Shown in pieces: positions 28,081-41,300 of a stretch of DNA of 64,000 nt (positions are counted from its first letter, which is position 1; each line of letters opens with the position of its first letter). The stretch covers positions 264,778 to 328,777 of the forward strand of contig SEMN01000567.1 of assembly GCA_005408345.1 (NCBI GenBank). The letters are read 5' to 3'. This DNA comes from Macquaria australasica. Taxonomy: Eukaryota > Chordata > Actinopteri > Centrarchiformes > Percichthyidae. Below the pieces are notes generated by a model. It was not told where the DNA came from. It saw nothing but the letters and a program-made list of their open reading frames with translations, and ran no database searches. Position numbers and translations under genes: made by a program.

Positions 28081-31000
28081 ATAGCTGTGTATTAAGGGGT
28101 GTGCCACTCCACCATGTAAAGCTGTTAAGCAGCAGCTGCTCCGATAGATGTTTGGTCCCCTTGGAGCTAAAATATTGATCAGTTCTCAGGCAAGGCAGTG
28201 GAGTCTGAGCCCCCACCATCCCCATGTATAATTGAAGTGTGTATCTCTTAGTGTGGCATGCCAGTTGGGAGAAGGAATTAAGCACTGAGGTAAGCTGAAT
28301 CCCTGTCTATGCTGCCATAGCAGCTCCTTTGTCCATCAATCATGGCTTTTCACACAGGTGGGTTTCATAGGCTCGCTACATTTACTTTAGGAAGTGCTAT
28401 GCCTTGTAAAAGAGAGAATGGAAGACAAAACATAACAAGACTCAATACAGGTTCATGTTTTACTGTTGGCCATTTATCTGAGCACTTAGCAGTTCAAAGG
28501 AGGGGATGCAAGACTCCTTTGGGACATTTTGGGCTGGTGAGCATTCACACAGGAGCACAGTTAAAGGATAAGGCTGGTGTTATTATATATTTTTCTTACT
28601 GTCAACTAATCTCATGAAAAGACCAAAACCAACAATATAATAGAAGTAAATCTTTTTTCTTTTTTTTTTGAAGTCACACATTCATTTTGTTTGTTTTTTC
28701 TTTTATTTTTTTTAAAGGCTGCATCATTTACTAAAATAGCTGGGCACTGTAGTTGTTGGCAAACATTACTCAAACAGAAATAAATAGTTTTTGGGGGACT
28801 ATTTTCAGCTGCGGATTAATACAGATTTGCACTAGTGAGTATTTACAGCAGCAGGACGGTGTACGTGGGAGTGACTCAAAATAAACTACACTGTGTGTGT
28901 TCATGGTAATGAAGGAACATGTCACCCAGTGCAACTGTGTGGCTCATTGATGTGTTTTTAATAGTTTTTGGACAACAATGGAGCTCATTGCCACAGAGTA
29001 ATTAGCTATATCAGGCTTTGGATATGCAGCCAATAGAAAATTAATTGTCAATAAATAAATATAGTTATTAATAGTATTAATAGAACTAATAGAATATTTC
29101 CAGCCTTATCCTTTAAGGCTAACATTGATAACAAATCTGGTTTCCCATTTCCTGTTCTTCATACGAAAGGTCTAAATCTACCAATTAATTTGCCAAAGTG
29201 GTGGTAATGTTTACAACTTCCAGTAAACATGTGCTCGTGTTCATGGAAAATATGGAATGAATGAGAAATAGTATAAACAGCACAGACAGCTTCACAAGCA
29301 AGCCACATGTGCCTGTCCTCAAGAAAAGGTTCAAGAAGCTGAATGCTGAATGGAGTGAAGACTTCCAAAAACTGACTGTACTACACAGCCAGTCATACAA
29401 GTATGAAAAACATAATAATAGCACAGAAAATACAGCTGTGTCGTAGAGCAGAGATGTGCATCCGGATTCATATCAACACCACCTGCTGTTTAACACACAG
29501 CTCATGAAAGTGTTTAAAAAACATTCTGCTTTAAATTTGATGGTTTATAGACAGATGCCATAATTACAGCGATGCACTTTCAAACAGCCACCATTTTCAA
29601 ACCAGGTGCTTGACAATGTTAAATCTAAAAATTAAACTGGACACATACACAGCGAGGCAGCGCAGACTGCTGTCAATAATGTATCTCTGTGGTGTTGTGC
29701 ATATGCCATGTCACCAACTTGACAGTCTCTTCAGCCTTCAACATGCAAAGAACAGGGCCTAATCAGTCTTTTTATCAAACCTACCCATTTAAGGCAGTTA
29801 TGTAAATCTATAGCAACAGGTTGAAGAACCCATTGGCTACAAAGTGTAACCCACGCATACAAAATAAAAGGTGATAATTGCACCATTAGAGCAAACACCA
29901 CCCACATAGGTACACATTCATTTAGTTATCCTAATAAAAGGTTCATTTAGTAAATTAATAATGCTCTGCCAAATTGACAACCCGTTTAGAAGAAAAACAA
30001 CTAGTGTGTGTCATGTTGTTTTCTAAATGGTTGTGATAATGGCCTTGAGCACATTATTTTAGGCTAATAGCAATGTTGGTCAGTCGGTCCAGCACTTTGG
30101 TCCAGACTGAAATATCTAAGCAACTAATAAATGGTTTACCATGACATTTTGTAAAGACATCCATGGCCCCCAGACAATAAATCTTAATGACTTTGGTGAT
30201 CTTTTTCTCTAGCACCACTATGAGGTTTACATTTGTGGTTTGTAGTGAAATATCTCAACAACTATTGGATGGATTGCTATAAAATTAACTGTAATAACTT
30301 TGGTGAACTGTAGCTATTCATTGTTTAATGGGATTACTGTTACTTTTCCATTGTTAAACTGTTAATTACTTCTGGTGGCAGTAGGGATGGGTACAGAGGA
30401 CTGATCTTAAATTGGTACCAGTTCCTGATTTGTCAGAGCGAAAGTGCCGCTGCAGGGCAGTCTGTGCTTCTGTCGGTACTTGAACACGATTCATTCATTC
30501 AACGGTAGGCCCTTTCAGAATTTCACTTTTTCCCTATATGTAGCTGTCTACTAATGATAGGTTCGAAAGCGTTGAATACGTTGTGGTTGTGTTTACATTC
30601 TGTGGACTGTTGTTGTAGCAAACATCATAGCAAACAAGTTAAAATGTGTGGGCTAAAAGAGTGGTCTAGCTTTAATAAAGTGAAACGAAAACATGCTAAT
30701 GTCCCTTTTTACTTATAGAATTGTGAACGAGTATCAATAAGAGTACTAATAAAGATTAAAAAAACGATGAGCAGTATCAATTAACCTGATGCGCCAGATG
30801 GTTTGTTACGCAGAACCATCTGAGAAGTCGTACTTGGAAAATCTTTGGAAAAGAGCAGGTAGTCTGTCTATCACCGTCTATCACGGGCTAACTTCAACCA
30901 ATCAGATCAACGAACCATATGACGTAGTAGCAGTCTTGCCAGGAAGAAGAGCGAAAACATCTTTTCCATGGAGAAAAGCCTTCAGTGCCGTTCTTTGCTC

Positions 31001-32245
31001 TTCTTTCAATGAAGAAATACTCAGTTCTGATATAACTGATGTTATAGCAGCATCTTTGCTAACCTCTTTACCTCACTTCTTGCTGTTTTCAAGAAGTGAG
31101 GGGGATCTTTTTGCCTGAATGTCCACAGCTTTTCTACTCAATATATACACATATATCTGTATATGAATGCATCAATCGGGTTCAAAAGCTCATCACAGAA
31201 CTACGTAAGATACAAATGTTAATACAGAAACTGCATTGAAAAAGATTGACTACTTGCTATCTGAATAAAAATGTATAAACCCTGACGTGATTACTAGCAG
31301 AAACATCAGGCTGTGCTGTCCATAATCTAGAGGACAATCACAGAAGCAGCAGCATTCACAATCTAGCTAAACTCAATGTTACAGGCTGAATCAGTGGGCC
31401 CCTTCCATCACAGATGTTTGCTTGTATTCAGCCCAAAACATTAACAGGGAGGAACCTAATTTATTCTCTGATTGTTTATTCCTTTCTCATCAACTGAAAT
31501 AAAGAGTTGATATGAGAGTTAGATAATTCACCTTTTCTCTAAACACTGGAGAAAAGGGCAGAGCTTCTTACGTGACAGCTGAATGGACACGCTTGAATAA
31601 ATGTGAATCATGTGTGCAATCATACGTGATAGACTGCAAAACACTGTGCATATAGCACACAACAACAAATGTACCCGAGTCAAAAGAGAAGTTTACCTTC
31701 AGCTGAGCCAGCCTTTCTGGAGTATGCGTCTCCTTTTAGAGAGCAAGGCAAAAATGGGAGGGGTGGAGGCTTTAACTGTAGCCTCGTTACAGCACTGACA
31801 GCTTAAATTTGGCAACCTATTGTACTTTATAAGGAGAAACTTGTGCTTTGCAGGATGAATGTGACTACTGCCACGTATTCATTACTCAGAGCCCAAGTTT
31901 GAACCATATGGGATTCTTCACTTTGAAACCACTTTGCTCTTAAGAGAACAACTATTCAAGAAACAAAAGCGGAGGAATTGCACGACTGATGTTCAAATGT
32001 TTTCCCATCGGCGAAGCACTGTCTTCTTCTGCTTTTCAGTGCTTTGAAGTCAATAATATGGCTGTGTGTGCGCGTGTTGGTGCATATGGTGGTATTGTTT
32101 TCATCACATTGTGGGGACCCAGGACATGATAGTCCACTCTGCTGTGGGGGGCCCTTACGTTTAGGGTAGGGTTGGGGTTAGAAGGTTGCCATATGCCACA
32201 TGTGGTCAAGGTTAGGAGAAGGGACAAAGAAATAAAATATGCATC

Positions 32246-32326
<81 letters not shown>

Positions 32327-35300
32327 TGCATTTTATTCTGTGCAGTGCTACCTACATCATGCCAAACAGCATTTGGAGACCTGGAAAAAACAGAGGTTGC
32401 ACGGACAGGAACAAAACTTGGCCTTTCCTCCAAAGCCCAGCTGTCGGCCTGATAATGTTGCACATATGAGAAGAAACCACCAGCTCCCTGTGAAGGCAGG
32501 GAGTTTAAAATGGAGTGATCACAGTGAGAGACAATGGAGAAAAGATGCACATTTCTCTCTGCCTCCTCTAGTCTCTCAACTCCTCAGACTGCGCTGTCTG
32601 TAGCACAACATTGCCCTCTACTGCCCACAGCTTTCACTACCTTAGACAGAGTATAGCAAGGTGAGCTACCCTGTAGAAAATACCCTAACTGTCAAACAAT
32701 CTGAGTCATGATGTGAGAAAACCAGCACCTGGTGGGAAAGTGTAAGGGTAGTCTGGGTGATTTAGGACATACTGGACTTTGTACCCGGATAAATAAAAGA
32801 TACCAAAAAGACAACAAAAAAAAGGAGACATTACTTCACAGGCTATAGATTGATTTTGCGTTACAGGAGGTATTTTTAAAAAGCACATACACCGAAGCCC
32901 ACGACATGACAAAATGGCCTTGTATTTCGTCAGTACCACAAACCAATCACAGGCAATGTACAATAAACTAAATTTCCCTCTGTGCATCCAAGCAAACAGA
33001 CAACCCAAAGGCCAAGATATTTCAGTGTGAATTTATTGCGCTATACTTGGTGCATTCCATACATAAAAGCAGCTTTCACAAGATTCAAAAACCATTAAAG
33101 CATTGACAAACCTATCAAACTGTCCTCGAGTGTGCACTCTACTTTCAAAACAAAAGCTTAATAAGTCAGCCTTGACAACTCAAAAACAGCTTGTAAAGCA
33201 GCAGACACAAAAAGCAACAGACGTAATTGTCAAGACGTCTTGCCTCTGCTGGGGAAGAAAGAAATGCAGAGACAAAGCAAGAAAATAGATTTAGTAAGAG
33301 CTCTCTCTCTCTCCTTAATCACTTTGCATCTTTGCTTTTCACCCGATATTAAAACTAATCCATCATGGCTGACTGGGGGGGAGGTGGGGGTCTTGCAATT
33401 TTCACCGCGCTTCTGTAACTCAGGAGAGGATCCCCCCTCTGACATTATTTGGATATCAAACAGCAATTTGCCACTCATAAACACCAGCATGAATGCGAGT
33501 GCATCGGGCCAAATCCAATAAAAAAGCTGGTGCAGCTCTTGCGGCACGACACAGAAAGGGCCAGGCCCACTTTATCATCCTGATAGGATATGATGTGGTT
33601 TATATTATTACCCCGGATGGATAATGGGATTTGGACGCTTATTGGGATACCAAGTGGGTTTTTATACAGGCTATGACTATTATGGTGGATCAAAGTAAGG
33701 CCATACACTGTGCGAGATTGTTCGATCAAAAGAACATCAAGCGGAGGAAAGGAGAGAAAACAGATAGTGACAAAACTGGAAATCAGAATGTGCCATAGCT
33801 GTGACTCATTGGTGTCTCTGTAAAAAGACTTATGCAACATTCTGCATTTATCAGCCAGCTACAGCTCACGGTATTCTTTCCATTAAAAAGAGTTTCTCAA
33901 AAGACCTTGTACAGCGGCTCACACTGTAAGCAGATCAGGCATCTTCAACATTGGAAGCTACAGAGGAGCTCAGCCGCGCTCTGACGACGCGATCATAAAA
34001 CAGTGGGTGACTGGCCTCCAACCAGGATGTACAGAGACCTTCAGATGTTTGATTGAGGGAACACAGACATCCAGCTGCTTCCCAGATATCTGTTCAAAAA
34101 TAACAGAATGACTTGGAAGAGATGGTAAACATGATGCTGGGAGACACATTATAGCACATTTTCTAGTTTACGACCCTTTCACAATAAACTCCTCTGGCAG
34201 GCACTGTAGTAGTAGACTGCATCTTTCAAGTGGTTCAAGTTTCAAGCCATGTGATAGCAGGAATGCCTCCTCAATTGTTGAGTCTGACAGTGAGAAAGAA
34301 GATGCCAAAAACCTGCCATTAGCAGGGCTGCTGTTCTATATTTTTGGATTTTGATTACCATACAAGGGGTAAGCTAACAGAGGAGACAAATGTTTGCTGC
34401 TGAACGTTGTGTTCTCTCGAACTTCAGGGCAGATCCCCAAAAATGCTTAGAAAGAAACATGGCTGCCAAATGAAGTGAATTTACATATCCAGAGAAAGGG
34501 CAGTAAAAGCTTTGCTTGTTCCTTCATTCTTCCTCTCTTCCTGCACAGGTTTAAAAAGCTTGCTTTCAGCATTGTGTATTCCATAATTCACCACAATGAG
34601 AGGTTGCAGTTAATTGTTGCAAATTAATTACCACAAAGTCTATATCTAATGTTTTACTGACACTGACATTTAATGTCTCTCCACTGTCAGTCATTTAAAG
34701 CCCTCTTTCAGAATCCTCCATGCATTCGCTAAATGCAAGGAAAGTGTGACATAGTAACACATCCTTTTACTGGTTGTGAGGGTTGTTTGGTTGCAACTTT
34801 AGTTGACTTCTTGCCCTTGTTTCCTGTTTCCTGAGGACCAAAAGGGCTCACTAGTTATTTTGTACATACAGTATTTCATCACTGGGAGGCTTTCTGGGCT
34901 GGGTATCAAACCTCCATGCCTTTTTGGTTCCGACCGAAATGTGTCTGTTGCACTCTCAAAAACTGCATCCAAAGCTGGCATGGAATGTCTGGTCAGATTT
35001 GTAATCTCGTTTACTAGTTCACTGATCAGCTGGTTCCTGGATTCAATGAAAAGCTGGCCTATTTTAGACTATATTTTGTTAATATTGTTAAGTTCCTGCA
35101 CGGTTGCTTGTGTTAAGACACCATTTAACATTTGAGAAGTTTGGCCTCTTGACAACGATGAGAGACGATGTTTCTGCTCTTGAAGGTTCACCTCTGGTCT
35201 TACTTTTGGTTTTTTAACACTTCTTCTTTACAACAGGTATTAGCACGATGGCCTAGACTAATTAGCTTAAATTAGCTTAAATGTACCTTCTACAACAAGA

Positions 35301-38300
35301 TTTATACAACAACTTAGAAAAATGCATTAGAGTTCTCAAAATTCCATGGGGTATGTGACCAACAGCCATAGGTTTGCCCAGTTAGATCTCATCTCCTCAC
35401 ATATGACTAGAAAAGCTCTGGATTGCACAGTGACACGTAAAAGTTAGTTTGAAGCCATCAACTTTAACTTTACCTATTGTACAGGAAACAAGCCACCACA
35501 GCAGCGTGGACCTGACAGACCGGAGGGTGCCTAGCTAAATCCTTTCAAGTTGAATGGATACCATAAAGATATTCTGATTTGTGGCATGTTTCAATAGCAG
35601 TGTTGTATATTTTGCCTTTTGTATCTCATGTCCGCCGTAGCCACGACATTCTCTTTAGCATTTTCAAGAAGTAATTGGAAATTTCATCATCAAAGCACAT
35701 TTTTCAAAGAGTGCATCACAGTTTGACATCAAAAAATTGTTTCTTTGTTCCCTTTGTCCGATGATGATTACAGAGGAGAAATGACTCAGAGAACAATGGT
35801 TGGAAAAAGTAAAGAAATGAATATAAGGGCAGCAAAGTGAGACAATAGACTTAACTCAAACTCCAGATTTCACTGAAACTGCAGGCCAACTTCATTCACA
35901 ATAGCTGCATTTTACATGGACCCTAATATTCCCCTAATAATCAGAATAATATCCCAATCAGAATAAAAATTCCTCATGTAAGCATTCGGAAGAGACTGGC
36001 TCGATCGGAAGGAATTTTCAGTCGGGTTGAGAGGGGTGGTGTAAACCTTTGATAATCCGTTCAATAGGAAACTATTAGCGCCTAATAACCATGTAAAACC
36101 CTTAACCCAATTGTTTCGCTCTGGTTGGAATAAATATATTTTTTCCGCATGTTTTCTCCACGTGGGGGAACATTAGGTGATGAACGAGTTTCCTGGAAGG
36201 ACAGAAACATGGTGGCAGCAAAACAAAATTGGTCTGTGGCTAATACCACTTTTTTTTGGAGACCTTAAAATATTTAAGGATTGTTGAACAGAAGAAGAAG
36301 TTGGTTGAGAGGCTTGAAACAACAAGTTGTTCAAACAAGTGTTTGAAAAGCTGAATGAAACCGGAAAAAAACAACTTCTTCTTCTTTTGTTATATTTCCA
36401 TCAGATCAGCGAGTGGAACCACTGTGCAAATGTCAAAAAAGTTATATTCTGATTGGATCACTTTATTTAGTGTCCATGTAAACAGTTAAGTTGGAATCTC
36501 TAATCAGAATAATTTCAATCGGATTGAAGAAATATTGTCCATGTAACCGCAGCTATTGACTCACAGAGAAAATTACATTACAATTACAATCCCAAGTCAA
36601 TAAACCAGCAAGGCTTTAGTGTTGCATGTTCGGAGGAGTTCAACAACAGTAGAAATATTACCTCTCCCAAAAGAGGGTATTAAATTACAATAAATATTAC
36701 AGTAAGTACATGTAATTGCACCAAATTTACCTCCAAACCATAAAGGGATTGATGTCCTACTGGTTTGAGTTGCCTGCTTATCGTGATAACGTAGCCAACA
36801 AACAGCTTTCAGCAATACAGTCTGCACACAAACACTAACATGGAGCTAAAAGTGATGAAACAAAACTAAAATTATCACCATATTACAGGAGGAGCTGTGC
36901 TTCAGGCTCTGGAGTCAACTGCAACAAGCAGTTGACTCCAGAGAGATTTTGTCAGTAGATACAAACAGCTGCAACTAACAATTAGTTTCTTATCAAGTCA
37001 TTTGTCAGTTAGTTTTTCAATTCGTCAATTGATAGTGTGGGCTATAAAATGTCAAATTAATTATGAACAATGTCCAAGTTAGCTCAATGTGATGTCTTCA
37101 AATTGTTTATTTTGCCTGATCAACAGTCCAATATCAGAGGGTCAATTTAAAGATATGAAATTGAAAAAAAGCTGCAAATCCTTACCTCAGATGCAGTAAT
37201 CAACAAGTGTTTGGAAGGTTTCATGGATAAGTGACTTAAAATAATGAATCAATTATCAAAATAGTCATTAATCAATTTTCTGACAATTGAAACATTATCA
37301 AGTTTATGTTTATATTGTTGTATATTGCATGTTTATATTATCAAGTAATCTTAATTAGAAAGGGCAGTAAAGCTCACACACCTGTTCAAGTATCAACAAT
37401 TGTGTTTAAGTTTCCTGACTGGTTGATCATACTACAGCAAGAGTAGGTAATGGGGATTCATATAGTAAATATTAAGAATTAATATAATAAAGCATACTCC
37501 ACTCAAATGATTAGGTATACTGAAATAGGCTAAATAAAATTGTGCTAAATTAGAAAGCTGGGAAGAGTACCACGAGCCTCCTCCATGGCATTTGAACAGA
37601 TGCTCGCTTTCTTTCTTTTTTCTACTGAAACAAGCAAACTGAAATTGCAAGCAAAATGACAAATGTAATACAAATCCCTAATTGTGAAAAAACTGAGCTC
37701 CAAACCCTCTCAACCTGGTTCTAGAAATCTTCTAACCTGGGAACCAGACAAATCTGCAAGCTCATGCTTTATTTGCTCTAGCAGATGCGCCTGGTCCACC
37801 TCACATTCAGACAGATTTCCAATCACAACTGTTTATCTAATATGGGGTGGGATTGATACGATGGCTGTACAGAGGAGCGCCAGTGAGGCATTTTCGTAAA
37901 CAACCAAGATGGCTGCTGCTGATGTGAAATGTTCTGAATACGCTATCATGTCAAAATTAAACAAACTAGATGGTATACTTTCTCTAAAAGAACAAACAAC
38001 TGCACTTAAAGCTGTTGTTGATTAGAAAGATGTTTGCCAAACTTCCGACAGGATTCGCTCAGCACCACGTCACATGTTTTGTTGCTCTGATTGGTTTTGG
38101 TCTATCTGATTGCGTCCAGAGGCATTTTGGTCTGCGCCCGTTGATAAAGCCCCTTGGAAATCAAAAATGAAATGAGAGGTTCTAGACTAATTCTCATTTG
38201 CAAATTGGTCTGGCAATGTCAGGCTAGAAATCTTCAGCACGCCAGCATAAATGCACAGAGTAGACTACTGAGACTGACCAACATTCCACCAGCAGTACAA

Positions 38301-41300
38301 AGTAGGCCTACGGTAAAACTGAGGATAGTGTGATACTGAATAGTCACTGTAAAACTGTTGCTAGTAAAATGAATACATTGTAAAATGTAGCTGCGATGCC
38401 TTGCTGCCTGCCTCAGTGTGCTGCAGTGTAATTCAGTCTACAGCAAAATGCAGCTATGGCCAAATACTCCACACAATGTTTAAGGTGATTGATGGCTGCA
38501 GTTAAGCCAAATTGTCCATTCTGAATTCACAGGCCTTCTCACAGGTTTTGAGTGTTGCTAACAAACTGGCGCTGGTTCTTAGCAGGGCTGCTGAACCTGT
38601 CGATCACGAAAGTTAAACCTATAATGATAATGAGAGATGGCAGAAGTGTTTGTTGTTGTTCACTTGCGAGGATGAGCAGAGAACTAATGAGTTGCAACTG
38701 TGAACACAAAGGAGGCAGAAATACTGCTATTAGAATCAATTGGATGTTAAACTCTTGTACCCAGTACATGCTGATTGAAAATCAATCTAATCTTTTCAAT
38801 CACATCTGTTGAGTGGGAGTGTGAAAACCGAGAAGGCTGAGTAGAAATAGCAAAACACACCAAAGCCTCCACAAACTAAGACTGCCAGCATTTCACGATT
38901 AGTGGCCACACAACAAGTGAAAGGCGTGAACAAGATGCGTTCATGGTTTTACCTGGTCATTCCAAAAAATGACAGGAATGCAAAGCTAAGCACACTGACT
39001 TCGTCAATCCCACTATACCTGAACAGTTAAACAAGGGCATGTTATGGATTCACTTACCCTTACACACCCTTTACAGTCACAAAGGTGCTTTCATTTATTT
39101 TAGACTTCATCGAATGGTCACATTACACTTCCGTACTATGAATATTCGATCTGTTTTCCCATTTGCTTCTATTGAAGCCCGTAGAACGGACAAATTCAAG
39201 CGTGCGTTTCTTGTTGCGGTGCAATCTCCAGCCGGATTCACAGGTCAGAGTTCACATTTGTTCAACTCTGACCAAGCACATCTGCTCGGTCAGCCAATAA
39301 AAATCTTTGTTAGGAAATGGAGACATGTGTTTCTTCACTATATCTAGTACATTATCACACTACCAGACTACAAACTGTGAGTGCAGGGCAATTTCGTAGG
39401 ACATACCTTAAGGACTGTGTGGGCGTATACAAACTGTGCTTGACTGACATCTGTCTGACCCTTCTATTAGTACTGTAGGCTGTGATAGCTCTCTCTTTAA
39501 TATATTGGGGCGGATTGGGTCATTATGGGCAATTTTGCAAATCTGTAAGTAGGAATGCTTTATGGCAATGTTGGATCTTTGTATGATTTTCGCAAAAATT
39601 TGATGAATTATCTTTTTCTTTTTTTTTGGGAGGGGGGGTATCTGGATTAGCCAAAAACAAACATTCTGTCTTATTTTATCCATCAACGGTTTCCATATTA
39701 ATCTTTCAGAAAATGTATATATCATCTTTTATATTGATATTGCAATATAAAATTATATACATCTTAATACAGGATTTTAATCACCCATACCTAGTGGGGT
39801 TGTTGCGTTATGCTGACATCACTGTCAACTAAATCTGATCGAACCACACCCACACAATCCTGATGAAGGAGGTGAGTTTTGGAGTATTAAACTCAAAATA
39901 AATAATACCTATGCATGTTATAGTTCTGAACTTTGTTATTGTGTCTTATTTTGTAATGACTAATGTTAAACATATAAACCTCTTAACTTGTTAAACTAAC
40001 TGAAGACTTGTCTTTTGTGGTAACCACCAGATTACCAAATGATCTACTATTCATTGTGTCTACCGTAAAGTAATGTAAAAGGTAGACATGAAACTCTTGT
40101 TTCATGTAAAAATCTGCTCTTCTTCGACTTGCAGGGTGAGGAGATGGACTGGGGACTTGTTGGATGCAACTGGAATCACTTATTGGCAATCAGGGCAGTT
40201 TGTTCCTCACTGAGTTTAGGCTGTCTACATTCTCGAGAGCGTAGCAGAAGAGAGTCCAATCATCACTGCTAATTTAAAGCCTTGAGTGGTGGAGCTTTTG
40301 AGTTGGTTTTAATTAAATAATGGCTGTGCTAAATTAATGTAATTTCTGCTTGAATGGGCATTGATTTTACTCATCAACCCACTGCTTATCAAAACAACAT
40401 GAGAGGAGTTTAAAATAGAGCCTACAAACCTAATACACAGTAATTCATCTGCAGTCATCTGGCCTTACTTTAGTGGAATGTCTGTTATAATAAAGCTACC
40501 TCATTGAAGGAGATTTTGTTGTTTTTCATCCTCTGTGGTGGGCTCTTCCGTGTTTTTCCAAAGAAGCGCTGGTGATTTCTATCAAACAGGGTCACTCGGA
40601 GCTGGTAGGCCACATCTTGTTCCCTCTCTGACATCTCCTGTGAGTATAAAGGGAAGACGCACAGGTTAGAAAAAAATCACAGTTAATCCCAGTCCCTAAA
40701 TTCTGCATACATGTAGTACATCAATTAATTCCACAAAAATCGAAATTATCTTAAAAAGTGTTTCTTATTTCTATACTGCTGGAATGAACTGAGGCAGCAA
40801 GTACTGGGTGTGAAACAATTATGCGTGTTAAGATTAACTGCAGTGGTGTTTGGTGGATTATCTCCAAACCGAATTTACAAGAGGATCCATAGCATGCTTA
40901 CACTGGTATTTTGTATTGGTCAATGTAATTGACCGTTTGATAAAATGCAAGGTCACCTTTAATTATAAAGTTTTTGGACGGAGTTTAGTTCAGACGCACT
41001 GTGACGTATAATAAAGTATAGGGGCGAGATATTGTATAGGCCTTTATCATATCTTTGCTATATTATGACAGCCCAAAGTTAGTAGACTCTATTCCACAAA
41101 TTAAAAACTACACAGAATTTAGGTGCGTTTAACCACCACCGCATTTCTGCCATGAGCAGCACTGTTCCTATATCTCTACCAAGCATTTAGCGTTAGCTGT
41201 GAGCTGTCACCTGCGGGAGGTGAGCTGCAGTGAGCCGGCTGAGGCTGAGCTGGAAGCCCCGGGACTGGGTGAAGTGGCTTTCCACAGCCAGGCGGACTGT

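Larger units (their letters stand above)
16722..40499. other. nphp4 intron 2 (23.8 kb)
   Basis: The longest intron in the window. It holds at least five MITE copies or fragments, a SINE, the two longest microsatellites, several dispersed repeats and a perfect 16-bp hairpin. Scattered blocks without repeat character (for example 33,300-34,800 and 40,280-40,400) could be conserved non-coding DNA. None of the open frames inside has an exon-like context, and I recognise no nested gene. Confidence 0.65.

Noticed and set aside
32172..32603. 143-residue open frame through the GT tract
   Set aside because: Open only because the GT repeat reads as Cys-Val; it is a microsatellite artefact.
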